From the NCBI GenBank assembly GCA_963930775.1, contig OZ005707.1, positions 4,154,001-4,218,000 on the forward strand: DNA of 64,000 nucleotides, given 5' to 3'. Below the pieces are notes generated by a model, which saw only the letters and a list, made by a program, of their open reading frames with translations, searched no databases and was not told the DNA's origin. Below are positions 37,601 through 47,688 of this stretch, in pieces; position 1 is the first letter of the stretch; every line of letters starts with the position of its first letter. This DNA comes from Cliona cf. orientalis (lineage: Eukaryota > Porifera > Demospongiae > Clionaida > Clionaidae). A program made the translations under genes and the position numbers.

Positions 37601-38108
37601 AGTTTTTTCCCTCGAATGTTTCCCACTATACGGTAGCACATAGATTAAGCTACATATATAGGTGAATTCGAGGCATAAAGGAAATTAGACGGATAGTAAC
37701 CTTGCTCATACATATACATGCTTGAAACTTGGGTAGACATATGAGACAGATCTATTTCACCTCTCGTTTTATAGCTAGGCCCAAAGACGTATATACTTTT
37801 ATCACTTAAAATGGTTAAACACAGTGGACAGTATACACACTGGACTAGTTATTAATGTGTGTGAAATACTTGGCTGTTTGCTATAGAAATGTGGGTCCAT
37901 GCTCAATAAAAGGCACCACAGGTGTGACATTACATATGTAAGCACATCTTTTGCACCACTGAGAATGGGTTCAATGAGATACCACAGTACCAGTAGCAAT
38001 ATCTTATTCCTCACCTTCGCACTCGCTTCTTTTTCCACTATATTAATGAAAATAGAAGAACAATAAAATATACACGAAAGTACAAGACAGTCTTACCTTC
38101 GCCCTCAT
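34608..38108 (-). CDS. RPL41: Ribosomal protein eL41 (RPL41)
   Basis: Three tiny exons (38108-38097, 38037-38015, 34650-34608) join in phase into a 25-residue, almost wholly basic peptide (MRAKWKKKRVRRLKRKRRKM then RARAK). This is the length and sequence pattern of the eukaryotic large-subunit protein eL41, the shortest ribosomal protein. Exon 1 encodes only MRAK before its donor AAG|GTAAGA. Intron 2 is about 3.4 kb, very large for such a gene, and holds a Mutator-like MITE, a TACCGTATAGC-family MITE and a possible plus-strand exon. The gene is too short for ordinary ORF searches. It diverges from Rab5 across a 1.2-kb gap. Confidence 0.93.
35905..35976 (+). CDS. Possible first exon of an unknown nested gene
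   Basis: A GC-richer patch leads to AAGATGG, a good initiation context, opening 24 codons (MEQGSDFVIGNRRQLFFDAQ, then EAKK). It ends at the donor AAAAAG|GTGAGC in phase 0. It lies inside RPL41 intron 2 on the opposite strand. I could not find a convincing next exon before Rab5. It might be the first exon of a nested plus-strand gene; I do not recognise it. Confidence 0.35.
36291..36654. mobile_element. Mutator-like MITE with 9-bp target duplication
   Basis: Ends are TAGCCTCGTCCCCAGGCCCC and its near-inverse GGGGCCTGGGGACGAGGCTA; next to the right end the interior reads GCGCATGCGCAGTCGGTGTG. The perfect 9-bp direct repeat TGGTAAATT flanks it at 36282-36290 and 36655-36663. A small related palindrome without target duplication occurs at 43769-43830. 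It lies in RPL41 intron 2. Confidence 0.9.
37422..37634. mobile_element. TACCGTATAGCGGG-family MITE
   Basis: The left end is ACCGTATAGCGGGAAACC; the right end is TTTCCCACTATACGGTA. It is more diverged than the copies at 17353 and 29666 and lacks the TA on its left edge. It lies in RPL41 intron 2. Confidence 0.8.
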
Positions 38109-39347
38109 GTCAAGAAAAATCGCCTCAGGTATCTATTTTAAGGAGCAGAAAGAAAGAAAAGAGACTCTTAAAAGTAGTCATCGAATAAAAATGCATATCG
38201 GACACCGATTGCGCCACTTCTTCAATAGATAACTAACAGAACACCTTACCTCCAATGTGTTACTCTTGAGGTCAACAAACAGAAAGAACGCTCACGTGTT
38301 ATATTATGGCATAATACTTAATATATATGCGCATGCGCCTATGTATACGTACGTGTACAAGTACAGTAAGTTAAGTACATACGTGCTAGTGGGCGTTGCC
38401 TTTCCCGTCTCGAGATCTCATGATCCGCTCCATCATAATGACATCACGATGTTTTAATTTTTCGCTCTCTGAAGATCGTCTACGTTGAACGAGCTGAAGA
38501 AAGGCTGTTGTTTGTGTATTGTTCGGCGGCCTTCCATTCGTCTAAACCACTCCGGTTTGAACGCCATCCAAGAAGCTTCTGACTGGTTGCTCCGATAATC
38601 ACTAGAACGCGGCAGCGAACATTATAACTGTCGTATTTTTATCCCTGTTTGCTTGCCCGAGGGCCAGCCATACTCTACTACATAAGTGAGTATAAAAAGC
38701 CCTACATGCATATATGACTATTGGTTCGTACAGAATTGAGCTATTTTATCAAGGAGAATGATAAAAGTGTCAGATTCAGTATTCTGGTAAAATTTGATGG
38801 GGATTTGTCTGTAGAGTTTTATAGGGTGTTTAGAAATAGAACTATTTATGTATGTTTGTGAATCTGTTTTGGGAAGGGGGAGGGGTGAATGATCCTAGCA
38901 CATATAATCGATGTTTGAAAAGTGCTGTAAGCTTCTATGTGTGGGGGTGAGAAATTTTAGCGTGAAGTATTAAGTTTAGCCTCATCCCTAGGTATTTTAC
39001 ATGCTTAGATGGCCTAGGGTAAGGCAATCCTTGTGTGCATACGGATGAAAATTAGTCTATAAGTGAGAGGGCAGCATATTTAATACTGTTACAGATCAAG
39101 TGTCTGGGCTGGAAGGCCTCCATTTGTGGGTTATGGTCATCACCATGCCTGTGCCGTCAAAGCTTGGCATTGCCCATTATGCTCAAGTTAGACCACACCT
39201 TGAGTTTTTGTATTATTATATATATGTATCCTTGTATGTATGCACTTGGCTGTCTGTGTCTCTATACACTGTACAGCTGCCATGTTTCACCACACTGCTT
39301 ACACACACGCACACCAGCACACAGTTGTTCTGCAATACACTTTAATA
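38109..39347. promoter_or_regulatory. Divergent RPL41/Rab5 promoter region
   Basis: The ribosomal-protein gene (minus) and Rab5 (plus) point away from each other across this 1.2-kb gap. A GC-richer segment at about 38390-38680 is the likely core for one or both promoters. A GT donor-like site follows the segment at about 38690, suggesting a non-coding first exon for Rab5. No transposon was recognised here. Confidence 0.4.
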
Positions 39348-42134
39348 ATGGCAGCCAGACCAGGCACTAACCAGAGAACAAATGGAATCCCGAGAGAAAA
39401 GATTTGTCAGTTCAAGCTAGTATTGCTTGGTGAGCCATATTATGCTATAATAATATTTCTATGCGTTGCTTATATGGACATGGAACATTGGTCGAAATTT
39501 AAGCATTCAATAGACATAACACCTTCTGTGGTGAGAAATTCCAACTTTTAGTTTCATTTATTAGTTCTTTATGCTGTCCCTGGATTAGTTATTCATTAGC
39601 ATGTGTGGTCAACTAGTCCAGTTCCTGGTTTGTTGCTGGTTAAGCCCACCAGTAAAGATACATGTAGAGACCAGTAGAGCTAATGTCTTCTAATTAATGC
39701 ACACCCACCACTACAGGTGAATCAGCAGTTGGCAAGTCCAGTTTGGTATTAAGATTTGTCAAAGGGCAGTTTCATGAGTACCAGGAGAGTACTATTGGTG
39801 GTAAGTCATGCTGCATTGCTTGAGCACTCACTGCCTCAGATTGTAATTGTATGTAGTGTGATTAATAATAATTATCTCCTGGATATTCACATGTAGTTCA
39901 CTGGTTGGTAGTCTGTTATCCTAGACCTAGTTCTAAGTCTTGAGGTCATTAAGAACACTGATGCCCTAGATCAGTTGGCTTATTGGAAGTTTATTTCTGT
40001 GCTGATTGGGTCTCTACTCATGTACACACACACAGCTGCGTTTCTGACACAGACAGTTAATCTTGATGATACAACGGTCAAGTTTGAGATCTGGGATACA
40101 GCTGGACAAGAGCGATATCACAGTCTTGCACCTATGTACTACAGGGGAGCTCAAGCAGCCATTGTAGTATATGATATTACTAACATGGTAGGTACACGTA
40201 CTTGCCATATTGCCAAGTACTGTACCGGGAAACTTTCACGGATCGGTAGGAAGCTAGGGAGCATTTCGCAGAGAAAACTTGCTGAATGTTAAATCAATCG
40301 CATAGATGCCTAAAATTTTGTGGAGAAAACTTTGTGGGTGGCTATAAAATCACGAAATTCGTGAAGATTTTCTCCCTCAAAAGTTTCCTGCTATATGGTA
40401 TGCGCTATACCGTAAATCGCGAATATTTCATGTCTAAAATATTTTATGTGATAAATTTTCATGTTAAATAATTTTCGGACAAACGACCCTGTACCGCATT
40501 ATCGTTAATATTGCGTATGTATTTTCGTGCGTTTAATTTTCGCACAAGCCAGGCTGTCCGAAAATATTTTAACAACGAAATATTCGCGATTTACGGTAGT
40601 TACAACACAATATCGTACAGCCGAAATTTATCTGGACAAATTTTGCCAAACCCAGAGCTATTACCTTTGTGTTATAAAAGTACCGTATTTCCTCGAAATC
40701 TCGCCGCACCTCGAAATCCCGCCGCCCTCAAAATCTCGCCGCACCTGGAAGGAGGTTGGTTCCAATAAACGCCGCCCTCGAAATCTCGCTGCATGGAAAA
40801 GGGTCTTCGGATTCAAAGTACACGGAATGCAGGCACTCGCGCGCGATTCGCACTATCGAAATGGACGAGTGCGCAGGCGCGAGGCGGGTGAGTGGACTAG
40901 TCGCCGCCCTCGAAATTTCGCCGCAGGGTGCAGCGACTTGAAATTAAATCTCGCCGCGGCGAAATTTCGAGGAAATACGGTATTCGTAATTTCACCAATG
41001 TGATAAAGATGGCCATATCTTCTGTGTATAATCATTAGCACAGGACAAAAAATTCACAGGATACAAATTAATTTCGCCAGTGAGGGCAAGTGGCAAAATT
41101 GTAATAAATTTTCTCCTGGTACAATATTCTGGGTATACAGTATTGTGTATTAATTAGGTGTGCATTATTTAGAATAACATGCTTGATGGCTGCTCTTTCT
41201 TTAGGACACTTTTGTTAGAGCAAAGTCATGGGTGAAAGAACTACAGCGGCAAGCCAGTCCTAATATTGTTATTGCATTATCCGGCAATAAAGCTGATCTG
41301 GCTAGCAAGAGAATGGTCGACTTTGAGGTTGGTTTCATTATAATTGTAGCGTACCTGCATGTGTATCACTCGGATATTTAGAGGGTGGGGGAGCGTAGGG
41401 ATTTCCCACCCTTAAAGTCCCTCAACTTTACGTAGAGAATGGTACTAAAATACCAGAATAGATTTCATCTCCCCCTCCTGAAGAACCAACTTCCGTATCA
41501 ATCCTGAGAAAATATTAATTTAGGGTTGGCTATGAAGAATATACACTAGAGACCATATTATTCAGAAATAATATATGGAAGCTACATATAGTTGATAATG
41601 TGTGGTGCCTGGTGATAATTAGCATGAAGATCATGGCAGTCTTTCCTTCCTGCTGTAGGGTATGTCTTGGCATGCACTGGTCATGCTTTGGAGCCTACCA
41701 AGTTAGGACTAATACCTGGGCAACCATTCATTTTGTACTAAAATCACTATTATGGTTATAATAATAGTGCATAATATGCTTTCTGTTTTGTGTTTGGTGG
41801 CTACAGGAAGCCCAAGTGTACGCGGAGGAGAACAGTTTATTGTTTATGGAGACATCAGCTAAAACTGCCATGAATGTCAACGATATTTTCATGGCAATAG
41901 CAAAGAAGTTGCCCAAGAGCACACCAGCACAGCAACGCAACACAGGAGGCCGAGAGCCTTTAGTCAGGGACTCTGAACAAAGACCACAAGGGGTAAGTAT
42001 GCATGTTTCTTTGTGTGCGTAATCACTAATCCCCATTTTCTTCATTATGCTTAATATTCATGGTTAATGTATCATAGTACATAATGGGCTTTCTGAATAA
42101 TCGGGTATAGTGCATGTAAATGTATGCAAGTAGC

Positions 42135-42173
<39 letters not shown>

Positions 42174-42682
42174 CATGTACGCGAGTGAGCGAGTAGGGAG
42201 CAGCTTGGTGCAGTGGATAAGGTCTTGGGCTCCGTTTGTGAGTTCAATTTCCACCTGCTTCAGCATACCTCCATGTAGGTGTAGAATAGGGATTTGGCTT
42301 CAGCTTAGGGGCAAAACATCTGTCCCATCGACAGTGGGATTTTGGGTGCCAACTTCTCAACACCACCAATTGCTAATAGATTGGGAAAAGGATAGCCGAG
42401 GTCGTCATACACAAATCTTTCAGCATCTCAATACCATACCAGTGGGTCCGGATTAGTGGACTTTGGATATCAATGTGAGATTTTTGGCCTGGTGTTCTAG
42501 TCCTTGCAGGGTTTTTTTTTGGTGGTGGTGTATGATGGCAGTCCTGTTTACCTTTGTGTGTGTGCATGATTGCATATGTTTGTGGTAGTGTATATCACAG
42601 AGTTGATGTCAGAACCATAGGGAAAATAACCATTGGTCATTTTCTTCTATTGCAGGGTGGTGGTGGGTGCTGTAAGAATTAG
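39348..42682 (+). CDS. RAB5: Small GTPase Rab5
   Basis: Six exons join in phase: 39348-39429, 39717-39800, 40036-40187, 41205-41327, 41807-41992 and 42656-42682. The protein has 217 residues (human Rab5 isoforms about 215). G motifs are GESAVGKSS (28-36), the effector-region threonine in ESTIGAAF, DTAGQE (76-81), NKAD and ETSAK. The Rab5 signature [20 protein letters not shown] is intact. The C-terminus CCKN is a double-cysteine geranylgeranylation site. Rab5 controls early endosome fusion, and DNAJC13 further right in this window also works on endosomes. Intron 3 contains three MITEs in a row; intron 5 contains a GT repeat and a tRNA-derived SINE. Confidence 0.97.
40218..40400. mobile_element. 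TACCGTATAGC-family MITE in Rab5 intron 3
   Basis: It starts TACTGTACCGGGAAACTTTC and ends TTTCCTGCTATATGGTA. Internal blocks such as GAGCATTTCGCAGAGAAAAC match the other copies. It begins about 30 bp after the exon 3 donor. Confidence 0.8.
40408..40598. mobile_element. TACCGTAAATCGCG-family MITE in Rab5 intron 3
   Basis: Perfect terminal inverted repeats TACCGTAAATCGCGAATATT and AATATTCGCGATTTACGGTA enclose an AT-rich interior. It begins only 8 bp after the previous element ends. Confidence 0.9.
40681..40982. mobile_element. TACCGTATTTCCTCG-family MITE in Rab5 intron 3
   Basis: Ends are TACCGTATTTCCTCGAAATC and ATTTCGAGGAAATACGGTA, followed inward on both sides by repeated CTCGAAATCTCGCCGC modules. 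Long open frames across it (40511-41003) are a by-product of this repeat, not genes. Confidence 0.9.
42137..42169. repeat. GT dinucleotide microsatellite
   Basis: A (GT)n run of about 16 units lies in Rab5 intron 5, just before the tRNA-like SINE head. Confidence 0.95.
42197..42518 (+). mobile_element. Probable tRNA-derived SINE
   Basis: The 65-nt head (42197-42261) looks like a decayed tRNA. Acceptor arms GGAGCAG and CTGCTTC pair fully (one G-U). A polymerase III A box TGGTGCAGTGG lies at 42206-42216 and a B box like GAGTTCAATTTCC follows at about 42240-42252, with a partial T stem abutting the acceptor arm. It lacks full D and anticodon arms. A unique body follows, ending near a T9 run at 42510-42518 that could stop polymerase III. 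No target duplication was seen and there is no second copy in the window. Confidence 0.5.
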
Positions 42683-43007
42683 TTATTGTACTCTAGCCAG
42701 CAACTGTAACGTTTGAAAAGCATATTATGAAAAAGGCCTTTTGACTTGTTTTCTAACTGTCACATACATATCAACTAATAACGTGAAGAAGATTGTTTTT
42801 GCGATGTATGTATGTATCTTTATGTGTTGTATTTTATTATGTATATACTTATAGATACATTCTATGTTACCAGCATCGTCTATTTTGTTGTGTTCTGTGG
42901 TTTTATTTCGTTGTGACAATTCTTGTCCTTGATGATAATAATTATTTTCAGTACATGCCGTAACACCAACTGGTGTTTATGATTGGACAACCTGCTTCTC
43001 CCAATGC
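42683..43007. terminator. Convergent 3' ends of Rab5 and WDR86-like gene
   Basis: These 325 bp separate the stops of two tail-to-tail genes. It is AT-rich with no feature beyond presumed 3' UTRs. Confidence 0.5.
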
Positions 43008-44773
43008 TCACACTGCCAGACTGCTGATGTCCCAAACATGAACTGTTTTGTCGTATGATCCAGAGTAGACCTGATTTTCCAGTACCTGTGTTGGTGCAGA
43101 TATAGTATTTGGGGTAGCCCTCATAACTATTAAATTTGTGGTTTTTGTTTTACCGTCATACAGTTGATGGGATAATCATGTCCTTTGAAAACCTTCTTAC
43201 ATGCTCCAGTTGCTACCTCCCAGACTCTCACTTGACCATCATTGCCAGCTGTGAGCACTGCAGCGTGCATGACAGACATAATTTATAGTGTTCTATCAAT
43301 AATACCAAGAGTGTACACTCTTGATAATACCTTTAGGAAACACCTAAACGATTTTGAAAATGTCTGCTTTATAGAGGTACCCTTGCAGTGCACACCCTAG
43401 ATGCAAGTTACTTGGCTCGTTACTTACAAAATTGTCCTTGGAGAGCTAGAGAGGTGACAGTGTTTTTGTGGCCCCTATACACGCGTATGCAGTCACCAGA
43501 TAAGCAGTGCCACCATCGTCCTGTGTTGTCAGCACTCCCAGTGAAGAGATAGTTTCCTCTTACCTAAATAATTTATAATTTTATGCTTTATTGGTGGTTT
43601 ATGTAATTGGGTGGTACTGAACTTGGAGGGGGGTGTGATAAGAAATGCTGTGCAAGCTACATGTAGGTATTTGGCCAATGATAAACTGTCCATATTTCCT
43701 AATCAACTTGTTCAGCTCAATTAACCCAATGACTGCCGGCCTAGATGTGATGTCTGGGACTGGTCTATACCTAGCCTCGTACCCAGGCCCTTTGAGGAGG
43801 AGGAGAAAGGGCCTGGGTATGAGGCTAGGTGTCCAAGGAAATGCAAGCACAATCAGATACATTATTATATATCACTTCGGGCCCTATCCCCTCGAATACT
43901 GTAATTGTAATATAACTTATGAATTTACTTTGTCCCACCTATCGTACGTACCTGTAGACACAACACAGCTCCTTGGTGTCCATCAAATATCATAAGAGAT
44001 TGACCAGTCTCAACATCCCATGATCTAACTGTACCATCGGATGATCCTGTAAATAGCTCTCTTTCTCCCTCCTTCATGGCTAGACAGAGCACCCCAGATC
44101 CGTGCCCTGTATACTCGACTACAGACACAGGGCTTATCAAAGACCAAGCCTTAGCTGTGTTATCAGACGATCCTGTAATGAGCAGTGTCCTGTGACATGA
44201 ATCCTGCTTCATGCCGATATTTCCAGACCATGACACAGACAGCCTCCTGTGCATATCCACCCGAGATCTCCTCCTCAATGTTCTCTGGTCTGGAAGATTC
44301 AGGTTCACAATGAGCAGTGGGCCCAGTCCTCTAGTATGTCCTTTATACACTTGCAAGCATGCACCAGACTCCAAGTCCCACTGCCTAGCTGTTTTATCAT
44401 AGCTTGTGGAGAAGAGTACATGCTTGTACAACTCCACACTAGCTACAATGGAGCTGTGGCCCTCATAGGTCATGTGGTGGTTTCCAGTGTGTAGATCCCA
44501 CCTTATAAGTGTCTTGTCTGCAGATCCTGTGATGACGGACTTATCGTTCATCGTAATGCAGGTCACGTACTGCGAGTGGCCTTTCATTTTCGCTTCCAGT
44601 TTGTTCTTTTGCGTGTCCCAGACTGCGCATGTGCCGTCCTCAGAAGCTGTTGCGAGATAGCGGGTTCGATCTTTGTCAAATAAGCAGATGGCATTTATGC
44701 TACCGTCGTGAGCTCGATATACCCTGAAAGGCTTTGAGCCAGTCGAGAAGAATGTGCTTACTCCTGATCCCAT
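43008..44773 (-). CDS. WDR86: WD40-repeat protein, WDR86-like
   Basis: Four exons (44773-43952, 43563-43428, 43257-43154, 43085-43008) join in phase into 379 residues; human WDR86 has about 376. Repeats follow one another with the usual GH...WD spacing: EDGTCAVWD, ADKTLIRWDLHTG, YDKTARQWDLESG, SDNTAKAW, SDGTVRSWDVETG, ADNTGRWWHCLSG, NDGQVRVWEVATG and a final YDKTVHVWD. This is consistent with one seven- or eight-bladed propeller and no other domain. An insertion rich in Arg/Ser/Leu (about residues 149-180) separates the blades near the middle. The function of WDR86 is unknown. Other small WD40 proteins cannot be excluded. It shares a 364-bp divergent promoter with CDC6. Confidence 0.8.
43769..43830. 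repeat. 62-bp palindrome related to the Mutator-like MITEs
   Basis: ACCTAGCCTCGTACCCAGGC pairs with GCCTGGGTATGAGGCTAGGT around a GAGGAGGAGGAG centre. The termini resemble 36291-36654. There is no target duplication, so it is a relic or a deletion derivative. It lies in WDR86-like intron 1. Confidence 0.7.
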
Positions 44774-45137
44774 TCTATAGGTGAAGCAAGACGTTAGTCG
44801 GTATAGTACTCCGCCCCATCAGTCGAGCCATCTAACCAGTTTAAGTGTATATAATGAAATTAATCACAAAACACTCTCGGTAATTGCACAGATAAAGCAG
44901 GACTTAACGTGGACGTGATCATGATGATGTACCTTGAGTTAGCTGAGCACGAGCTCATGCACGATTGCGCATGCGTACATAAACTTATGTCACCTAGGTA
45001 CCTAGTACCTGTACCTGTACCTGCTGTACACATGTACTACTGTACCCACGCCCACCTATTTTTGGCGGGATTTTGGAGGGAACTCTCAAAGGCGCTAAAT
45101 TACTCAGTTGTGTGTGCTTACCAGTCTGGTTGCCAAT
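44774..45137. promoter_or_regulatory. Bidirectional WDR86-like/CDC6 promoter with E2F-like sites
   Basis: Only 364 bp separate the two divergent start codons. Near the CDC6 side are TTTTTGGCGGGA (45059-45070), a close match to the canonical E2F site, and GGCGCTAAA (45091-45099), the reverse of a second E2F-like site. They are about 70 and 40 bp before the CDC6 ATG. CDC6 is a classic E2F target in other animals. Regulation is inferred from motif and position. Confidence 0.6.
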
Positions 45138-47446
45138 ATGAACAAACTAAGAAGCAGCAACGCTTATAGGCCAGTATCAATTGACGAGAACAGTTCTTCT
45201 ACTGATCTCAAACAAAGCACCATCCAGTTTCGCAAACGAAGACACCCGCCATCTTCAGAGACTGACTCAAAATTCGTATCCGACCTTTTCTCACCTACAA
45301 AGCGATCCAAACCAGTTGGTAAGTCGCTTATATGACTAACACTTCATCCCATATATTTATGGTAAGCTTATATCCTCTGAAATTATGATTTGCTATAAAT
45401 ACTGCCCTCCCTGTGTATATACTAGCTCATAGTGTTTGTGTTTATTGTCTTGTAGCCATGTCCAGTGCTCTGACTAGAAGTCAAGCTAGATCTAAGGCTA
45501 AAAGACTGTCTACAAAGTATTCCGATGCTGTGGAAAGCCCCCTACCTATCAGCAGCCAACTGAGGTCTCCTCTGAAGGAGGTCAACGCTATGGCAACCAC
45601 TGATGAGGTGATATGCTCACCAGCGAGCAAGGCCAAGGGAGCAGAGGTGGATTATTCCACCCCCACACAGAAAACACATTCAAACCCTAGCACACCAGCA
45701 AGACGTGAGTGAGACTATTTAATACACACTAGGATGTACAGCAGACATATATTTCCCCCTCACATATTATAATCAAATTCATGGATTGTGTATTCATTCA
45801 AGTACGGTACACCCCCATTGTCTCATGTTATTGAAGAATTACTGCTATTGCTAATTCTACTTTTTTTGTGCAGGTGTGAGGAAAAAGTTGGATTTTGATG
45901 GGACAGCTGCTGTGAAGAAATCCCTTCATGGCAGCCTTCCCTCCACCATGCTCTGTAGAGAAGAGCAGCTGGCTACCCTCACTGACTACATAACCTTCCA
46001 CCTCTCCAATAAGAAGTCTGGGTCACTATACATCTCCGGAGCTCCTGGTACTGGCAAGACCGCTTGCCTCTCGCACATTCTAAATAACTCCACCGAGCTT
46101 CTCAAGTCAACCAGTGTTGTCATGGTCAACTGTATGAGTGTGAAGCAGCCTCAGGCTATCTTCACTAGGATAGCAAGTGAGCTGTTGGGGCAGAAGGCAA
46201 TGAAACATAAGACAATCTCATCGCTGCGAGATGCTCTGGAGAAGTACATTGCGACAACAAAGAAGATGGTGTAAGCATAATTGTGTGCATGTGCATAATT
46301 ACCTAACCATATCACCCTGCGTCTAGAATTTGATCCAAATATCAGGAGATTACACAATTAGTAGAGTGTGGGCCACTTTGTCTTTGCGTGTATTTAAACC
46401 GGAAGATAAAAAGTTCCTTTCATCATACAGACTGATTATTTTGGATGAGGTGGACCAGTTGGACTGCCGTGGTCAGGAGGTTCTCTACACCCTCTTTGAG
46501 TGGCCAGCTCTTTCCAAGTCAAAGTTGCTACTCATTGGTAAGCCACTAGCACTGTCCCAAGCCAACTACATGTAATTGACCCATTTATCAATATCCCAAG
46601 GACATTGGGTGATAATCATAATGTTATTATCTACTCGATTCAGGTATTGCCAATGCTCTTGATCTGACGGACCGTATTCTGCCTCGGCTGCAGTCCCACG
46701 TCAAATGCCACCCTCACCTGGTCCACTTTCCTCCCTACACCAAGGATCAAATTGTAACCATCCTAGAGAACCGACTTGGCTGTGAGAGCTCCACCGGTGA
46801 AGGTCCAGCAGCTGTCATTGACCCCATGGCCATACAGTTCTGTGCCCGCAAGGTATCAGCTGTCCATGGTGACTTGAGAAAGGCTTTGGACATCTGCAGG
46901 CGAGCTGTAGAACTGGCTGAGACTCGCCAGAAGTCTTCTGACAAACCAGCTACTCAGTCATCTCAAAAAGCAAAAGTTCGAGTCACTCTCCCTCTTATTG
47001 CTGGTGTAATATCGGAGGTGTACACATCCAATGTGACCTCACTGACCGTACAACAGAACTTCCCACTTCAACAGAAACTTGCTGTATGTACACTATTGTG
47101 CATGGTAAGGGGTCGTCACAACAAGGAGGTTACTCTTGGAAAGCTTCATGAGGCTTACGTGAGAGTTTGCAGGCAAAGGCAGCTGCGCCATGAGGGAGAG
47201 AGTGAGTTTGTAGGTGTATGTAACATGCTTGAGGCAAGAGGAGTTATCAGCTTGAAGACTTCGAAAGCCAAGGAAACTCGACTCATCAAGGTAAGCACAT
47301 GACACATGTACTGGTGGTATAAACGATGCCTCTGTCATCAAACAATGCAGGTCACCCTGAGACTTGAAGAAGCAGATATAGAACACGCACTTCAAGATAA
47401 GGTCCTTCTTTCTTCCATGCTAGAACAAGGCATACCCTCTCACTAA
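45138..47446 (+). CDS. CDC6: DNA replication licensing ATPase CDC6
   Basis: Six exons join in phase: 45138-45318, 45456-45704, 45874-46270, 46431-46537, 46644-47290 and 47351-47446. The product is 558 residues (human 560). The N-terminal 145 residues are disordered and rich in S/T-P sites and basic patches (LFSPTKRSK, SPLKEV), typical of the CDK-regulated tail. The AAA+ core has Walker A GAPGTGKT (199-206), Walker B LIILDEVDQLD (about 277-287) and sensor region IANALDLTDRILPRL, followed by the lid HGDLRKALDICRRAVE. The C-terminus is a winged helix. CDC6 loads MCM helicase with ORC and Cdt1 at origins. The CDC6 match is preferred over ORC1 because of its length and lack of a BAH domain. Two E2F-like sites precede it. 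Confidence 0.95.
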
Positions 47447-47688
47447 CGATACCTACATTAATTTTAGTCATTTTATGCCGTGCAATACCAGATCAATGTA
47501 CATAATATAATAGTTATAATAATATTATTATAATATTATTGAAGTTATATTATGTATTATACCAATGCAAAATAGACTCAAAAAGAGGTCAAAAATGACA
47601 ATAGCTTTACATAGAATATTTGTTGTACATTTCAATGAGGCACTTTGATAACTTTTCTCCTATGTGAGTATAAGTATATACAAGTTCG
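47447..47688. terminator. Convergent 3' ends of CDC6 and GORASP
   Basis: Only 242 bp lie between the two stops. The middle is an AT-only stretch (TAATAATATTATTATAATAT) that could pair with itself. No canonical AATAAA was found for CDC6. Confidence 0.5.

Noticed and set aside
40511-41003. Open frames of up to 158 codons in Rab5 intron 3
   Set aside because: They are translations of the repeated CTCGAAATCTCGCCGC modules of a MITE.
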